A model generated the notes under the pieces. The model had not been told where the DNA came from. It saw only the letters and a program-made list of their open reading frames with translations, and did not search any database. From positions 15,917,111-15,981,110 of the forward strand of contig CM037836.1 of NCBI GenBank assembly GCA_021234535.1: a stretch of 64,000 nt of DNA, given 5' to 3'. The stretch is from Stichopus chloronotus. Lineage: Eukaryota > Echinodermata > Holothuroidea > Aspidochirotida > Stichopodidae. Every line of letters begins with the position of its first letter. The first letter of the stretch is position 1. This document shows positions 1 through 11,198 of this stretch, piece by piece. The position numbers were made by a program, and so were the translations under genes.

Positions 1-401
1 ATTTCCAACTTGGAAAATTCCCATTTGCCCTAAACGTAACCCTAACCCTTTCCCTAAAGGAACTGTTCTGAGGAAATTGTCAGGGGGGGGAGTTGCCCTA
101 ACACCATTAATATTATTATATTATTTCATTTCAACACACTACATCTTTTTCATATGTTTCATTTTCATCATATGTCTTCATTGCACATAAACTTCACTAC
201 TATGACTTAAGAGCTTCAACTGTGCAATGACATCTCACCCCTGGGGCTACACTGCCTGCATCTTCCGTCGAATGTATAGAGCGAAAAGTTGAAAATCGCA
301 ACACACATCCACTTGGATCACACAACAGATTCACAACTCACGCTTCTTCCCTCCAGAAGCATTTAGTTTCACTCTGTGTAACAAACGTATCGACAGCTTA
401 C

Positions 402-568
402 AGGAATTTGTATTCTCTTCAGCCCAGCTTCTGTTTCTAGGAGGTGGTACACGTGCTCCGTGATGATTTCACCGAGAGCTTCGTACCGTCGCTGGTTGTA
501 GGTGTGATCATTCTGTCGCACCTCAAACTGGAATGGGTCCTCTGTGTCTACATTCCTCAGTTGGCCAT
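402..568 (-). CDS. ARB2A: ARB2A/FAM172A, coding exon 3 (start of Arb2 domain)
   Basis: This 167 bp internal exon encodes 55 residues including the stretch RRYEALGEIITEHVYHLLE and the preceding DGQLRNVDTEDPFQF. These align closely with the start of the Arb2 domain of vertebrate ARB2A (FAM172A), which has a GQLRHIKTGEPF / KRYEALGEIIT block at the same place. The acceptor is TTTCTCCAG (AG at 570-569) and the donor is CCT|GTAAGC (GT at 401-400). The exon starts in phase 1, so the Asp codon is split with the G that ends the upstream exon, and it ends in phase 0. In vertebrates the protein is nuclear and has been linked to Argonaute/chromatin-associated control of splicing; the domain is an alpha/beta-hydrolase-like fold related to fission-yeast Arb2. 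Later exons, which would hold most of the domain, are left of the window. Identity is assigned from remembered family sequence, not a search. Confidence 0.9.
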
Positions 569-3500
569 CTGGAGAAACCAAAAAAGGACAGCAACACAAA
601 GCTTTGGCAGTATCGTTGGATACTTTGGAAAATAACGCAGTTGACGTGAATGGAGGTAAAATGGACTTTTGTACCTGATGAGTAGCTTTCAGTAATCCAC
701 ACAATATGAGCGTTGGCAACACAAATGTTACATAAAGGTGTTAAGGTAATGCACATTCTGGCATCTTCTAGTATCCCTACTATCCAACATGCACCTCCGA
801 GAACTTTCCCTCCCCCATTTTAGATTCGTCATTTCACAACTGATCAACTACCAACTGGTGCAGATACTGTGCAAATTTAGAAACATTGAGAAATGATTCC
901 AGAAATTTGGTGTTACCTCATCGAACGGGGCATTTTCAGAAGGTGCTCAAACGGCTGATTTTGGGCATGGACGCTGCTGGCGATCTGCTGTGATGACAAT
1001 ATTAATTCAGAATCTGAAAAAGACTGTAGACCCTGCCCACACAGACCTGTCACTCATCAGTGCTAACGTACATTTCACTGTCAGTAACCTCATCGTCACA
1101 CAAGTCAGCATGCCTGAGTCAATGAACGTCGCTCACGCATTGTGCGTTCATTGTCTCTCCGTTTCTTCACCATCGCCCAAGTGGACATGGTGTTCACTGA
1201 ATTCAGCTGCCTGATATTTGGACACTGATTAATATTCAACATTCCAGGATCTAACCACTCGTTGTGGTACTTTGCCACCTGTGGTTGTCCCTGCTGTCTG
1301 AAGCCAACTATCCACTACTTGCATAGTATGCGGTTCATTGCCTGCTGCTGTTTCCACTCCATCTCTTGACTTCCGTTCTCTTCAATCATTGTGGCCTTAT
1401 TGCCTTGCTACCAGCATATACAACAGTATTATTATTTTACTATTTCAAACAAACAAGCCAGAAGTGCAGATCTCACCAGTACCCCATAAATTTAAGTCTG
1501 ATTGCTAATTCTAAGTTGCAGTAAACCTCCTAATCATTTTGCAATCAAGAAATAACTTGCACATTGTAATTTAAAAGATGGCTGAAGTATGAATGAGAAA
1601 TTATACCTTCGAGCAACACTTTAATTCCCTTCATTGTCTTCTCACGTACACATACATTCATGTGCATTTCTTTTTGTCACCATTCTACATCACAGTGAAA
1701 ATCAATCAGGCATAAATTGCACAAAACCATTCCATCTGTTGCTTTGAGTTTCACATCTATTTTTAAACTGACAACAATTTCCTCTTTGATTTAAAAAAAA
1801 AATTAAAACAACATTCTTTGTGGTAAACTAATGTAAATGATAGTATAGTTAATGATCGGCTCCCAGCTCCAAATGCTGTGTTCAGATGATATGGTGAGGA
1901 AGAAGAAAACGCAGTAAACGTACAAAGAATGTACAGTTGACTTAACCGAGGTTTTTCTGCTTGTTTACTTCGTGGTAACACTGTGTCAGGCTATTCCTTA
2001 AGTTAAAGGAAAAGGAAACCCTGGGAATACGTTTATCAAAATCAAGCAGCAGTGTTTGACAAACACCTCCACAAAGTTTCATCCAGAGATCCTGTATCCC
2101 GTCCAAGTGACACACTTTCTAAAATTCAGGGAAGGGTGATGCCATTTTTGCCTAAATTGAATGTAAACCAACTTGAGTGAGTCAAATAATGATGCCACAT
2201 AACCACTGACAGCAGATATTTTAATTAGCTTTTTTAATTTCTTTCATTACAATTTCTATAAATGCCCACACACTTGTTGGATTACTAAGGTGTATCATGG
2301 AAGACTCAAATCATTAATATTCTAATTCAAATCTATGCATAACTGTTAAAAATATGTTGACAATGAAACACAAAGAAAACAAAAGCCTTTTAATCACACA
2401 TGGTCTGGTGATGTCATCACAATCTCAAAATGGCAGCTTCCTCATCAAACTTTTTGTGAACATTCAGACTGCAATATCTTGGAAAGTAAACAATATATTT
2501 AAATGGAATTTGGTGATGGTGTTCACCAAATTTTAGTTTCTCATTTACCGTCAAAAGTTCTGACTATGCCCTTCACCTTTCAGTAAAATTACTATGAACA
2601 TATGGCACCTGGCAATGAATCACCAAACAAGTAGGGTGTGACAGCCAAAAGAAGAAGAGCTTTAAAGGACAAGGTTGTCTTTGTTTTACATGAAAAATAA
2701 TTTTTTTTTTTTTTTAAACCAGTGTTTACAGACACAAAATGAGAGATTTTCGTACGTGAGGTAGGACGATAGCGATTCTCTTCACAGAATAAAGTCTCTC
2801 GCTGATACCAATTCATCATCCATTGCCTCATGAAGGATGTGTCCACACGGACGTTCCACGATTCAAGAGAATCATCATCCCTCACTCATCATCCTCTGCA
2901 TAACATTTTGAGGAGATGAAGCTACCGCTGCTGCCTATTGGTGAGACTTAATAGTTGAAACAATGATTGTCACTTCTTTGCATGTCACCTTGTTGCATTT
3001 TAAATGCAATCTTTTCCCTTTATTGAAGTACGACCCCGGACAAGATCACGAGGTACGGCACAAAAGGTCACACTGAGCGGTTCAAACTTCAGCAGCATCA
3101 AGCAGGCCCAATTTTGGGTCCTGTATTTTACTTATCCACAAAGGAGTGCTCTGGGGAAATGAATCAGTGTTGTGCAAGAGAAAGGTTCCAACTGGTGATG
3201 ACTTATTAATGTGAATGTTTGCACTAGAACTGTGCTCAGCCTAACACAACTGTTTCTCTTGAGCTTCTCAAGGTTTGGCCAGAGACATCTAATTATTATC
3301 AAACATATGTTACCATACCCTCAGAGAGCACCTGATGGAACAGACTATTCAAGAGAAAAAAAAAAATAGGCTGACTTTACAGCAGAAAAATCCACTGTAC
3401 TCTTCCCAAATGTAGCATGCCATTAATAACAAATGTCTGCGATTTAAGTATCGCCCCAGTCATAACCAAATGCTACCCATTACCCTCTAAATATTAACTT

Positions 3501-4180
3501 GCAAAGGCCTGGCACACAAGTTTTCCAGAACTGAGGATTTCCTGCTTGAACGCTGTGTGGTCTGACGTATCCTTGAACCAACAGTGAAGTTGGCAGAGAG
3601 TATATATTTGGTACTTAACAAATGCAGGTATTGACAATTGGAATCAAAGAGAAAAGTATCGTTCATCGGTTACGTTACACGGTATAAGCACATCAGATCA
3701 GTGTGTAGTAATGCCAGCACATTCCATTTCTAGTATTGTTTCAGACCCTCTGCTGACTTCAATGCCAATACTACAACAGTGCAGAATTGCAATGACAAGA
3801 AACCATATCAACCAAGAAACCATATCAACAAATCATTTCCTTCATGAAAAACATGATGTGTGACCACATTTTCAATTCGTGAAATCTGATTTGGTGGCCC
3901 AAAGGATGACTAAGAAGCAGCAGGGGGTTGTCATTTGAAAAATTAAATGGTCCCACCAAATATTATTGTCATTAATGCAATTAGTTAACTCATATTGTAG
4001 GTTGTCCTACAGAGAACACACACTTGTATTGTACTGTGTTCAAGCACTTTTCATTGCAAATTTCATTGTATCATGTATATTTTCAATATCCTCTGAATTT
4101 GAATCAAGCACTAAATAAGGCCTTGGTTTCCAAAAAATCTCACTAACAAGTTTATGATAAAAAATAATCTGTCAATGAGA
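569..4180. other. Left part of ARB2A intron 2, no gene
   Basis: This intron sequence lies between coding exons 2 and 3. It is AT-rich with short poly-A and poly-T runs (1793, 2700, 3355) and no supported coding segment. A minus-strand open frame at 2592-2885 has no splice signals I trust and no family resemblance. The remaining part of the intron is occupied by the repeat element at 4181-5382. Confidence 0.6.
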
Positions 4181-5382
4181 AATTTTGCCAGAGAGTGTCC
4201 CAGTAGAAAAGAAAGATTTACCTTTTAATTTTTCAATTAATTTGTAAATTTCCTGATGCGGATGTCCCATACACAATTGTCATGAGTATAAGTGTTTTAC
4301 TGTATGCCTCTGCCTAGCTTGAATAAAGAATCTTTTGGTCAAAGGTCAAAGGGCATCAATGTTTACCTGAACTCTGCAGGTAATCATTGATGACCTCTAA
4401 AAAAACAACATTCCTTTTTCAAACCTACGGAGAGCATAAAACACAACTCATGAATATTATCTATGGGGCATCAACATAAGATCAATTAAACCAGAAAGCC
4501 AAAAGGCATTGTGGTTTCGATGATTCAATTATGAGTATTTTGAATCTGGCATATTGCATATTGTGTGGATATGTTGATCCCAAATGATTATTGACCTCTA
4601 ACAAAATCAACAGACGTCTTGCACCCAATAAGGTGGATCTGAAAATCAAATATGACATCTGTCCAAGCTTCCTTTAATGTTTACAAGGTTTTCACAACTT
4701 GACCTCAGTTGACCCCAAATGATTGTTGGCCTCAATGGAAAGCAGTAGGCTACAGTAGTTTTGCTAAATAAGGCACAGCTTCAAACTCCAAATCAGTTCT
4801 GTAGATGCTTCTGTTCTTGCAATATCATGTTCATAATATTTAACAATTTGACCTACTTTGACCCAGAGTGACCTTTGACCGCCATCAAAAACAACACGGT
4901 TCTTTGTCTCAATATGGGGCATCTATGTACTAAGTTTGAGAACTGTCAGAGTTTCCCTTCTTGAGCTATCGTGATAACAAGATTTTCAGTTTTTGACCTC
5001 TGCTGACCTCAGATGACCATTGACCTCCACCAAAAACAATAGGTTTCTTCCTCTCAACATGGCACATATCCATAGTAAGTTTGAGAACTTTCAGAGTGTT
5101 GCTTCTTGAGATATTGCGATAACAAGATTTTCAGTGTCTGACCTCTGGTGACCTCAGATGACCTTTGACCTCCACAAAAAACAGGAGGGTTCTTTCTCTC
5201 AATATGGGGCATCTATGAACCAAGTTTGGGAAATTTCCAACTTTCCCTTCTTGAGATATTGCGATAACGAGCTGGGGGTCACAACACACACACACGCAAT
5301 CATGACCGCATAGGTTTCTCTTTTCATCGAAACCAAAAAGGGAATGGTTTTATCTATACTGGGGCACTTTCTGACAGAATTT
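4181..5382 (+). repeat. Repeat family C, copy 1: inverted-end element with TGACCT tandem array
   Basis: A roughly 1.2 kb element lies in ARB2A intron 2. The left end has CAGAGAGTGTCCCAGTA (4189-4205). The right end has its inverted counterpart, which read on the minus strand is CAGAAAGTGCCCCAGTA (about 5357-5373). After a single-copy left segment (about 4475-4570, shared with the copy at 22616) come diverged tandem units of roughly 110-120 bp. Each unit carries 'TTGACCTC..TGACCTC..TGACC..TTGACC', then 'AAAAACAATAGG', then 'CTTCTTGAGATAT'. The array ends in a CA tract (5281-5296) and a short imperfect hairpin (GGTTTC..GAAACC). Other copies are at 18165, 22616 and 46185, and separate pieces of the end segment are at 52940 and 53950. 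It is most likely a non-autonomous DNA element; the superfamily is undetermined. Confidence 0.75.
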
Positions 5383-5656
5383 GTCATTGGCAGATTGTTT
5401 CTTTGCCACAAATCTTTGAAGGAGAGAAGCTTACACTTGATTCGGAGGAAGAAAGTGCAAAAAGCTATGTTAGGTGTATGTTTAAAGTAACTACCTATTC
5501 TCCTTTAAACAGTGCGGCATATCGACATCCACTTATATCTTACAAAGCTACAAACAAAACTTTAGCAAATGAAATATACTCAGTTTGGGTTTAACATAGT
5601 TCAGACTTTTAAAATGAGTTGGTTCTTTATTAAAACTTCTACCTTTAAACACTAAC

Positions 5657-5779
5657 CTTTATTGAAGTAGTACTTGAATTCCTTTAAAGTTGATGGAAAC
5701 ACATAGCTCTCTGGTTTTGATTTATGTCCGCTGTGGTCTAACTTCAGCTTCTTTGCAGCATGTTCATTATCTCCATCAT
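5657..5779 (-). CDS. ARB2A: ARB2A/FAM172A, coding exon 2
   Basis: This 123 bp exon (exactly 41 codons, phase 1 to phase 1) encodes an acidic-to-basic linker (DGDNEHAAKKLKLDH) and then FPSTLKEFKYYFNK. The latter matches the vertebrate ARB2A segment [20 protein letters not shown] that runs directly into the Arb2 domain. The acceptor is CTATTCTTCCAG (AG at 5781-5780) and the donor is AAAG|GTTAGT (GT at 5656-5655). The terminal G joins AT of the next exon to give Asp-Gly-Gln, which restores the conserved order. The KKLKLDH patch could act as a basic nuclear-import signal; that is inference. Confidence 0.88.
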
Positions 5780-6645
5780 CTGGAAGAATAGATATCACAT
5801 TAACAGATCTGAAGTTAGAGTTGACATACTTAATCAGCTAGCCCTAGCTACTAGCTACCATAAAATAGTTTTAATTGTACCTAGTGCAATTGCATTTAAC
5901 TCAGTGCATTATCTGACATTGTCGGTGGAGTGTGGGTCAAAATCACACCTTCAGTCACTTTTGTGAATAAGATATCAGTTTTCTCACAAAGGATGTTCAT
6001 AAACAATCCGACTGATTGGGCCACCAAATTGATTTACACTATGAATTCACCTTGACAATGACGTCAGTCACTTTTGTCACTAGTGTGACTAAGAAGTCAG
6101 TCACCTTACAAAGGATGTTCAACAGTCTGGCTATGGGGTGCATCAATACCCTATGAATTCAACTCGAAACTACGAAAGTACGACATCAATCACTTTTGTG
6201 ACTAAGATGTCAGTCACCTGATAAAAGGATGCTAATCAAAAACCTGACCGACAAGTCAGAAGTTGAAAAATGCTGAAAATAACTCCTTTCTGTATAATGA
6301 CAACATTGCTTTAAGAGTACAGGAGTTATCAATTACTTGGTTATTAAATTGCAGGAAACAAAATTTTGCTACTGTTTCAAGTTGAACTAAAACCTTCACG
6401 ACATAATTTGAATTTACTTCTCACAAAGTGTAAAGGTCCAGCCATCAAGGAATTTCAAAATACTTGTTAAACAGGGGCAGCTCCTCAATACAGTGGCAAT
6501 GAATTGTTTCACAAGTTGGGGGTAGCAACTTGGTCCAACTAAAATTGTTGGTTTTTGAACAGTAAGCATATTTAATAATGAAATGCATCGGTTCCTGTAT
6601 GTAACTGGTACACTTCTAGTATCCAAAGATACAAAATAAACTTAC
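5780..6645. other. ARB2A intron 1 of the coding region
   Basis: An 866 bp intron lies between coding exons 1 and 2. It holds the tandem repeat at 5955-6262 and otherwise AT-rich sequence with no supported coding. Confidence 0.7.
5955..6262 (+). repeat. Intronic tandem repeat, about 2.6 units of 110-125 bp
   Basis: Three successive units begin TCACTTTTGT at 5955, 6067 and 6190. Each continues with 'GACTAAGA.GTCAGT', then 'AAAGGATGTTCA' and, in the first two, 'CTATGAATTCA'. The third unit is cut short. The units are clearly diverged, so this is an old local duplication. Confidence 0.75.
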
Positions 6646-6700
6646 CATCTTCATCCTGGGTAATTTTAGAGGTGTCACTGCTCAACCCTGCCATCACCAC
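6646..6700 (-). CDS. ARB2A: ARB2A/FAM172A, first coding exon
   Basis: The ATG at 6694-6692 lies in a good context (GTGATGG) and starts MAGLSSDTSKITQDED. The exon ends in a consensus donor GATG|GTAAGT (exon end 6646). The last G joins AT of coding exon 2 to give another Asp, and the reading frame then runs into the recognised ARB2A segment. The exon appears to begin at 6700, after the pyrimidine-rich acceptor CTTTCTTTGTTCTGAAG. There would then be only 6 nt of leader here, and the rest of the 5' UTR would be in an upstream non-coding exon that I could not place. The N-terminus is short and acidic, with no signal peptide. The start is inferred; an upstream in-frame ATG exists (to 6811) but lies across the acceptor. 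Confidence 0.8.
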
Positions 6701-8355
6701 CTTCAGAACAAAGAAAGAGAGTAAAAGTATACGCCAAAAAAAAAATTTACGAGCAGAAGACTCATTTACTCTTTCAACATCAAGCAGAATATAGTGCTCA
6801 AGATATAGCAAATTTTATGTTAACTTCATGAAAACAGACAGCAACTAAGATACTTAAAAGAACTTTTGCAGCAAATGTTTAAACTTAGGTAGGCCCTTCA
6901 AATTGCATGGTCTTATACTGACCCTGAAGCAAATATTTGTCCCCTGAACCCACTTGTAACTTATTCCAAGGGCAGCGTTGGTTTGAAATCATGACTTGCA
7001 ATAATAAATCCTCACTCCTCCCCCCCCCCCTCCCCCTTTCCAAATTTTAGTATCTGGCAGAATCCCTGGCATTAGAGGGATTTAAAGTAGGGATTGCCTC
7101 CAAAATTAAACTTTTTCAAGAAATGTTAAATTCAGCTCCCAATGAATGAATCTCTGATGTAGCATATCAAGTGACGCACTTTATGAAATACTTGTGTTTC
7201 AAACAATACTGTGCAGTAGTAGAAACCTCTCTAAAGGACACGCTGCTTTTGCCAAGTTTTGTACTTTTGAACATAAATTATGCACAGTTTGGAAAATTCA
7301 AAATCACAGGAGTAATGGCTCAGCCACAGACAACCTGTTAATAAATTCTGGCCTTTGATGTGGAGCAAACATTTGTCTTATCAAACATGTCCACAATTAC
7401 TGTACACATCAAAGTAGGCCTACACCATACACAGGCCTACTGTATCATGCTGCTATATGGCTTGTGTGACCTTGTAAGCTACAGTCTACATGCTTAGGTG
7501 AGCATAACGTAATAAAATGAAAGCCAAGGCTAGCTATAACCTAAGAGTTTGGCCTGAGCATAGATCCACAGCATCCCCTTGTCATAACCCTACTTAAAAT
7601 GCTGTAGCCTGAGTTGGACACTCACAAATAAGCTAGTCCAATAACTTTGGCTAATGTAACGTGTACCAGCTGGTCAGCTAAGCAGTGCATAAACAATTTT
7701 GCAAGTTACAGCACACTCTATCCGCACTGCATGCACTGGGCTAACTTAACTGCTGTTGCAGCCTCGGTATGTGTCATGAGCTGTGAATAGGCCTAAGCCT
7801 ACAAGAAGGCTATGTTACTGCTAGCACGTTTTGAGGTTTAGGCCTAACAGCCTTCTTCTCCTTTTGGTGAAAATCTGAAGACATTACTTCACCATGTATG
7901 CGCAATGTGGTCAAACTATCAGCGACCCAGCAATAAATTCCACTGGCTTAGATTTACTTATGCAAGCCTCAGTAAAGCATCTACTGTACAGAGGTTTTCA
8001 TAGTCCCGTATATAGTGTTGGGAACAAAACTGTACTTGTCTTACACCAATTAGTCCTAGAAGAGGGTTGACAGTAGTGCAAAGCAGGCAAGAAAGTTTGC
8101 AAAGATCGGACAGTGCGATGATAGCCTGCCGGTAAATGCTCTTAGCTGAGAGAGTGCCACATTGGCTTATGGTGATCAGCCAGAGGACTAACACCAATAT
8201 CTTATAAAAGAGCAATCACTGAGCCAACCTGCGAATACTCAGTGGCTATAAAGATTGCAGAACGTCTTTGCAAACCTTCCAACCTGTCTTAGTGTCTGGT
8301 GTGGGTCCCAGACAGGACAGGCATACAAGGATCCTTAATCAATGACCCTCAGATT
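6701..8355. other. Upstream of ARB2A coding exons, no supported gene
   Basis: This probably contains the 5' UTR intron of ARB2A. It has several TAGGCCTA-type palindromes (7432-7445, 7790-7850) and homopolymer C (7018-7034). No first exon or promoter could be fixed. The minus open frame 7958-8215 has no recognisable protein features. Confidence 0.5.
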
Positions 8356-8618
8356 ACCCACAACTCACTGGTGTGGGTATTCATGAGTGACTGAAACTTG
8401 TTTTTTTCTTTTTTCTTTTGAGAGAAATGAAAGCTATGTACAGAAGACAAGGATTTTGGCCCCCGAGAAGCCCCTTGCTTCTTCGAGGGGTCACAGGAGG
8501 ATACTAAGTACAAAGAGAACCATGAAAAATCAATAGTGGGCCCCCACCCCTATGGGAAGGGGCAGCAAGGGATAAGTATATAGTCACTTGTGAATACCCA
8601 CACCAGTGAGTTGTGGGG
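8356..8618. repeat. Fold-back element carrying family B ends in inverted orientation
   Basis: The left end CCCACAACTCACTGGTGTGG (from 8357) is repeated in inverted form at 8582-8618. The inverted repeat is about 36 bp with few mismatches, continuing through ATTCA..AGTGACT. The interior contains another stem, CCCCGAGAAG...CTTCTTCGAGGGG, at 8461-8490. The same end sequence heads the single-ended family B copies at 52552, 56197, 56755, 59670 and 63426. It is probably a MITE-like element; no clear target duplication was seen. Confidence 0.65.
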
Positions 8619-8694
8619 AATTCACGTTGTAGACATAGACTCATCCCTTGCATTAGAATGACACTTAGTGGAAACCTGTGAGAGGTCAATGGGA

Positions 8695-9228
8695 GGTACT
8701 AAGGACCACACGGCCAAACGCTGCTTCGGCACTAAGAGTATCCATGAGGTAACAGCGATGAATGTAGTTTAGATGTTTCCCCGGTTGCTGCCTTGAATAT
8801 GTTCTCAATGGGCACCACGAAAAACGTCTTCTACAACGCTTGCCCCCGGACTTCGTGGATCCTGACTTGTCCCTGGGCATGCAGTGTAATGACCTTGGTC
8901 AGCCAACGTGAAATTTATGGTATCCCTGGACACTGCAGAGTACGGGTGCCTGGTAAGGGTAAAGAGGCGATCGGACAAACGAATATCCTTCATCCGATGG
9001 AAATACCTTTTCAGTGCTCTGAACGGACACCACTTTCTGTCCTCAGTGATGGAGGATGCTGAGGAAATCTCTGGGATGAAGATATCCCCCTGCACCAAGG
9101 TGACTGGGTCAGGAACGAAAGATCAGGAACGAAAGATCAGGAACCACACGAACACCATGGTTCTCAAACTTAAGATGGCTCGGCTTAAGAGACAAGTCCT
9201 GGAGGCAATTTCTCCTCGCCGACACTGA
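8695..9228 (-). pseudogene. Degenerate tyrosine recombinase catalytic domain (DIRS/YR-type element remnant)
   Basis: Read on the minus strand in three frames, the segment gives the blocks of a tyrosine-recombinase (integrase-like) domain in the correct order. These are LSVSARRNCLQDLSLK (Arg-I region, about 9180-9225), CPFRALKRYF and TRHPYSAVSRDTI (frame 1, about 8910-9035), RIHEVRGQA (the HxxR box, frame 2, about 8840-8865) and CYLMDTLSAEAAFGR (Tyr region, frame 3, about 8705-8755). At least two frameshifts and in-frame stops break the gene, so no functional protein is made. A 15 bp direct duplication (9109-9143) contributes. Such domains occur in DIRS/Ngaro-type retroelements and related elements; no reverse transcriptase or element ends were found next to it, so the exact class is open. 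Confidence 0.7.
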
Positions 9229-10770
9229 CAACTTCTACTAGGAACAAAGTCATGCTAAACCCAATAGTAAAGAAAAGAAAGATACTCAAGGTTTCCACTC
9301 GACATAGAGCTTGCAAGAGGCAAATTCCGAGCAGAATAAACGCAGGATGTTGTCATGGCCAGAGCAAAAGCGAAACCAGGGGAAGCCTGCATAGAGTTAG
9401 AAAAGAGTTTGATTGCCTTTGAGCGAGGTCACACTTCATGCATGAGTAAGTAAGGGGTACTGGGGTATTCTACGACATGAATTGGAAAGTTTGCTGTGAA
9501 CGGGGGATAAATTCCCCCGCTGCGCTCTAGATTTCACAGCTAATTGAGCAGCCAAGCAGAAAGGACACAGATCCCAGTGCATTTTGCAAGCTTTCCAATC
9601 TTGAATAACAAACATAGTCCTACTTGTTGGCCTCGACCTAATGCAGTGGACTGCCAGAAGTTGCAACTTTAATGCAATGAGCAACCATAGGCAAATTAGG
9701 CCTACTCTAGGCCTACACTTAGGTTGTACTGGCCTAGGTAATTGTCACAACTGACAACCAAGTGAATGCATTTTTACATGTACAAAGCAATTAAACCCCT
9801 TAAGTCAAGTGTCGGCCTAGGCTATGCTCATTTTTAGTTGATTAGTGACAACTGACTGTTCGCGTCAAGCTTCGTTAGCCTAACTTACTGATTACAAATA
9901 CTAGCTTTGGCCATCGCTATGTTATTAGTACTAAAACTACTATTATTAGGCCACAGCCTCTCCTAGCGTTAGGTATACTTAACGCTAGGATTGTCTGTGG
10001 TTCAGAGTTACTCTGGTGCAATATTCAATGTCATTTAACTTCAAACCTTGAAAAACAGAAGTAAGCTCCAGCCAATAAATACCACAGTTGCTGCTTGGTT
10101 GCAATAAATATTCATGTGATTTTCATGTGAGAAGTGCCTTTTAATTAAACCCTCAAAAAGATTTGAGTTGCTGCTATTGTTTTGAACCAGTCTTGTTCAG
10201 CGACTGTACCCGTACCGTCGTTGTTGTAATCGCTTGGTAATATCAGTTAGAATTTCGCACCTGTCACATGGGGTACGTTTTTGTGTGCGCGCATGGAGCT
10301 CATGTAACCACTTGGGAGAGGGAAGCACGAAAGTGCACAGCAAGGGATAGGCTACAGGGTCCAAGGTCAGTTTGGGCTCTGCCAGGATCTAACATGAAGG
10401 GACAACTCTGAGGATTTAGAAATGTTCAATGAATGATGTAACAAAGAAAAATGCCCCCCAAAAATTCTTCAGCAATCAAATGTCTAAAAAGCCCAGTGAC
10501 CTCCCGACAATTTATTTGGTACAGTGATCCACTGACATAAGAAACGTGTCAGTCGTTAAATCAGTGGATTTTGATTTTGCAGAGTTTTTTTTCAGGAGTT
10601 GCAATAAGCCTCGTTATTGCACAATGATGGGGACGCCATCAAATTACCTTTGGAGCACCAAAATTCATGCAATTTCCTTATAGAAATAATACAGAATTTT
10701 CTTTCGTTTGTTTCACATTGACTAAAGCTAAGCATGTCACTTTAGTAGGCACATCTGTTTACTTTTGGGA
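9229..10770. other. Non-coding stretch with TAGGCCTA palindromes
   Basis: I found no gene. The stretch is notable for repeated TAGGCCTA/CCTAGG-like words at 9690-9830 and for the hairpin CCTAGCGTTA / TAACGCTAGG at 9962-9989 (10 bp perfect arms, 8 nt loop). Confidence 0.55.
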
Positions 10771-10827
10771 CTTGGTGGGATCAAGGAGGTTCTACAAGGT
10801 TCCTTGTAGAACCTCCTTGGTGGGATC
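10771..10827. repeat. 38 bp perfect palindrome flanked by 12 bp direct repeats
   Basis: The arms CAAGGAGGTTCTACAAGG (10782-10799) and their exact reverse complement (10802-10819) are separated by only TT. The direct repeat CTTGGTGGGATC occurs at 10771-10782 and again at 10816-10827, overlapping the palindrome ends. The structure looks like a product of a template-switch event during replication. Confidence 0.9.
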
Positions 10828-11198
10828 GATGGTAAAGCGAGGGAGGGGGTATTGGTAACAATGCATATCCTCAATGAGAGAGCATTGTGTATTTTCCGAA
10901 TCAGTCAAGTACTGATAGGCACCGCCATTAGCATTTTGTCTGCACTTTTTACTCATACGTTATTACTTCCCATACCTCCCTCCCCACACTCCTTTCAACT
11001 TTTTGCTCTTCTTTAAAAATTACTTTTTACTGGCTAAAAAAAATCCTTGAAATTTACCCATTCTATAGGCTGTAGTAAAACTTTTAAAATGGGGGTCACC
11101 AAGGGTTTGGGACTCACTTTAGTCTTTCGTAACCGTGGTCAGAACCAGGTGAGTTTTCAGTGATCAGAGACTGACTGGCATAGACAGGACACTTACCC

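Noticed and set aside
2592..2885. 97-residue minus-strand frame in ARB2A intron 2
   Set aside because: It runs through a T-run (poly-Lys) and has no splice signals consistent with the phase 1 ARB2A exons.
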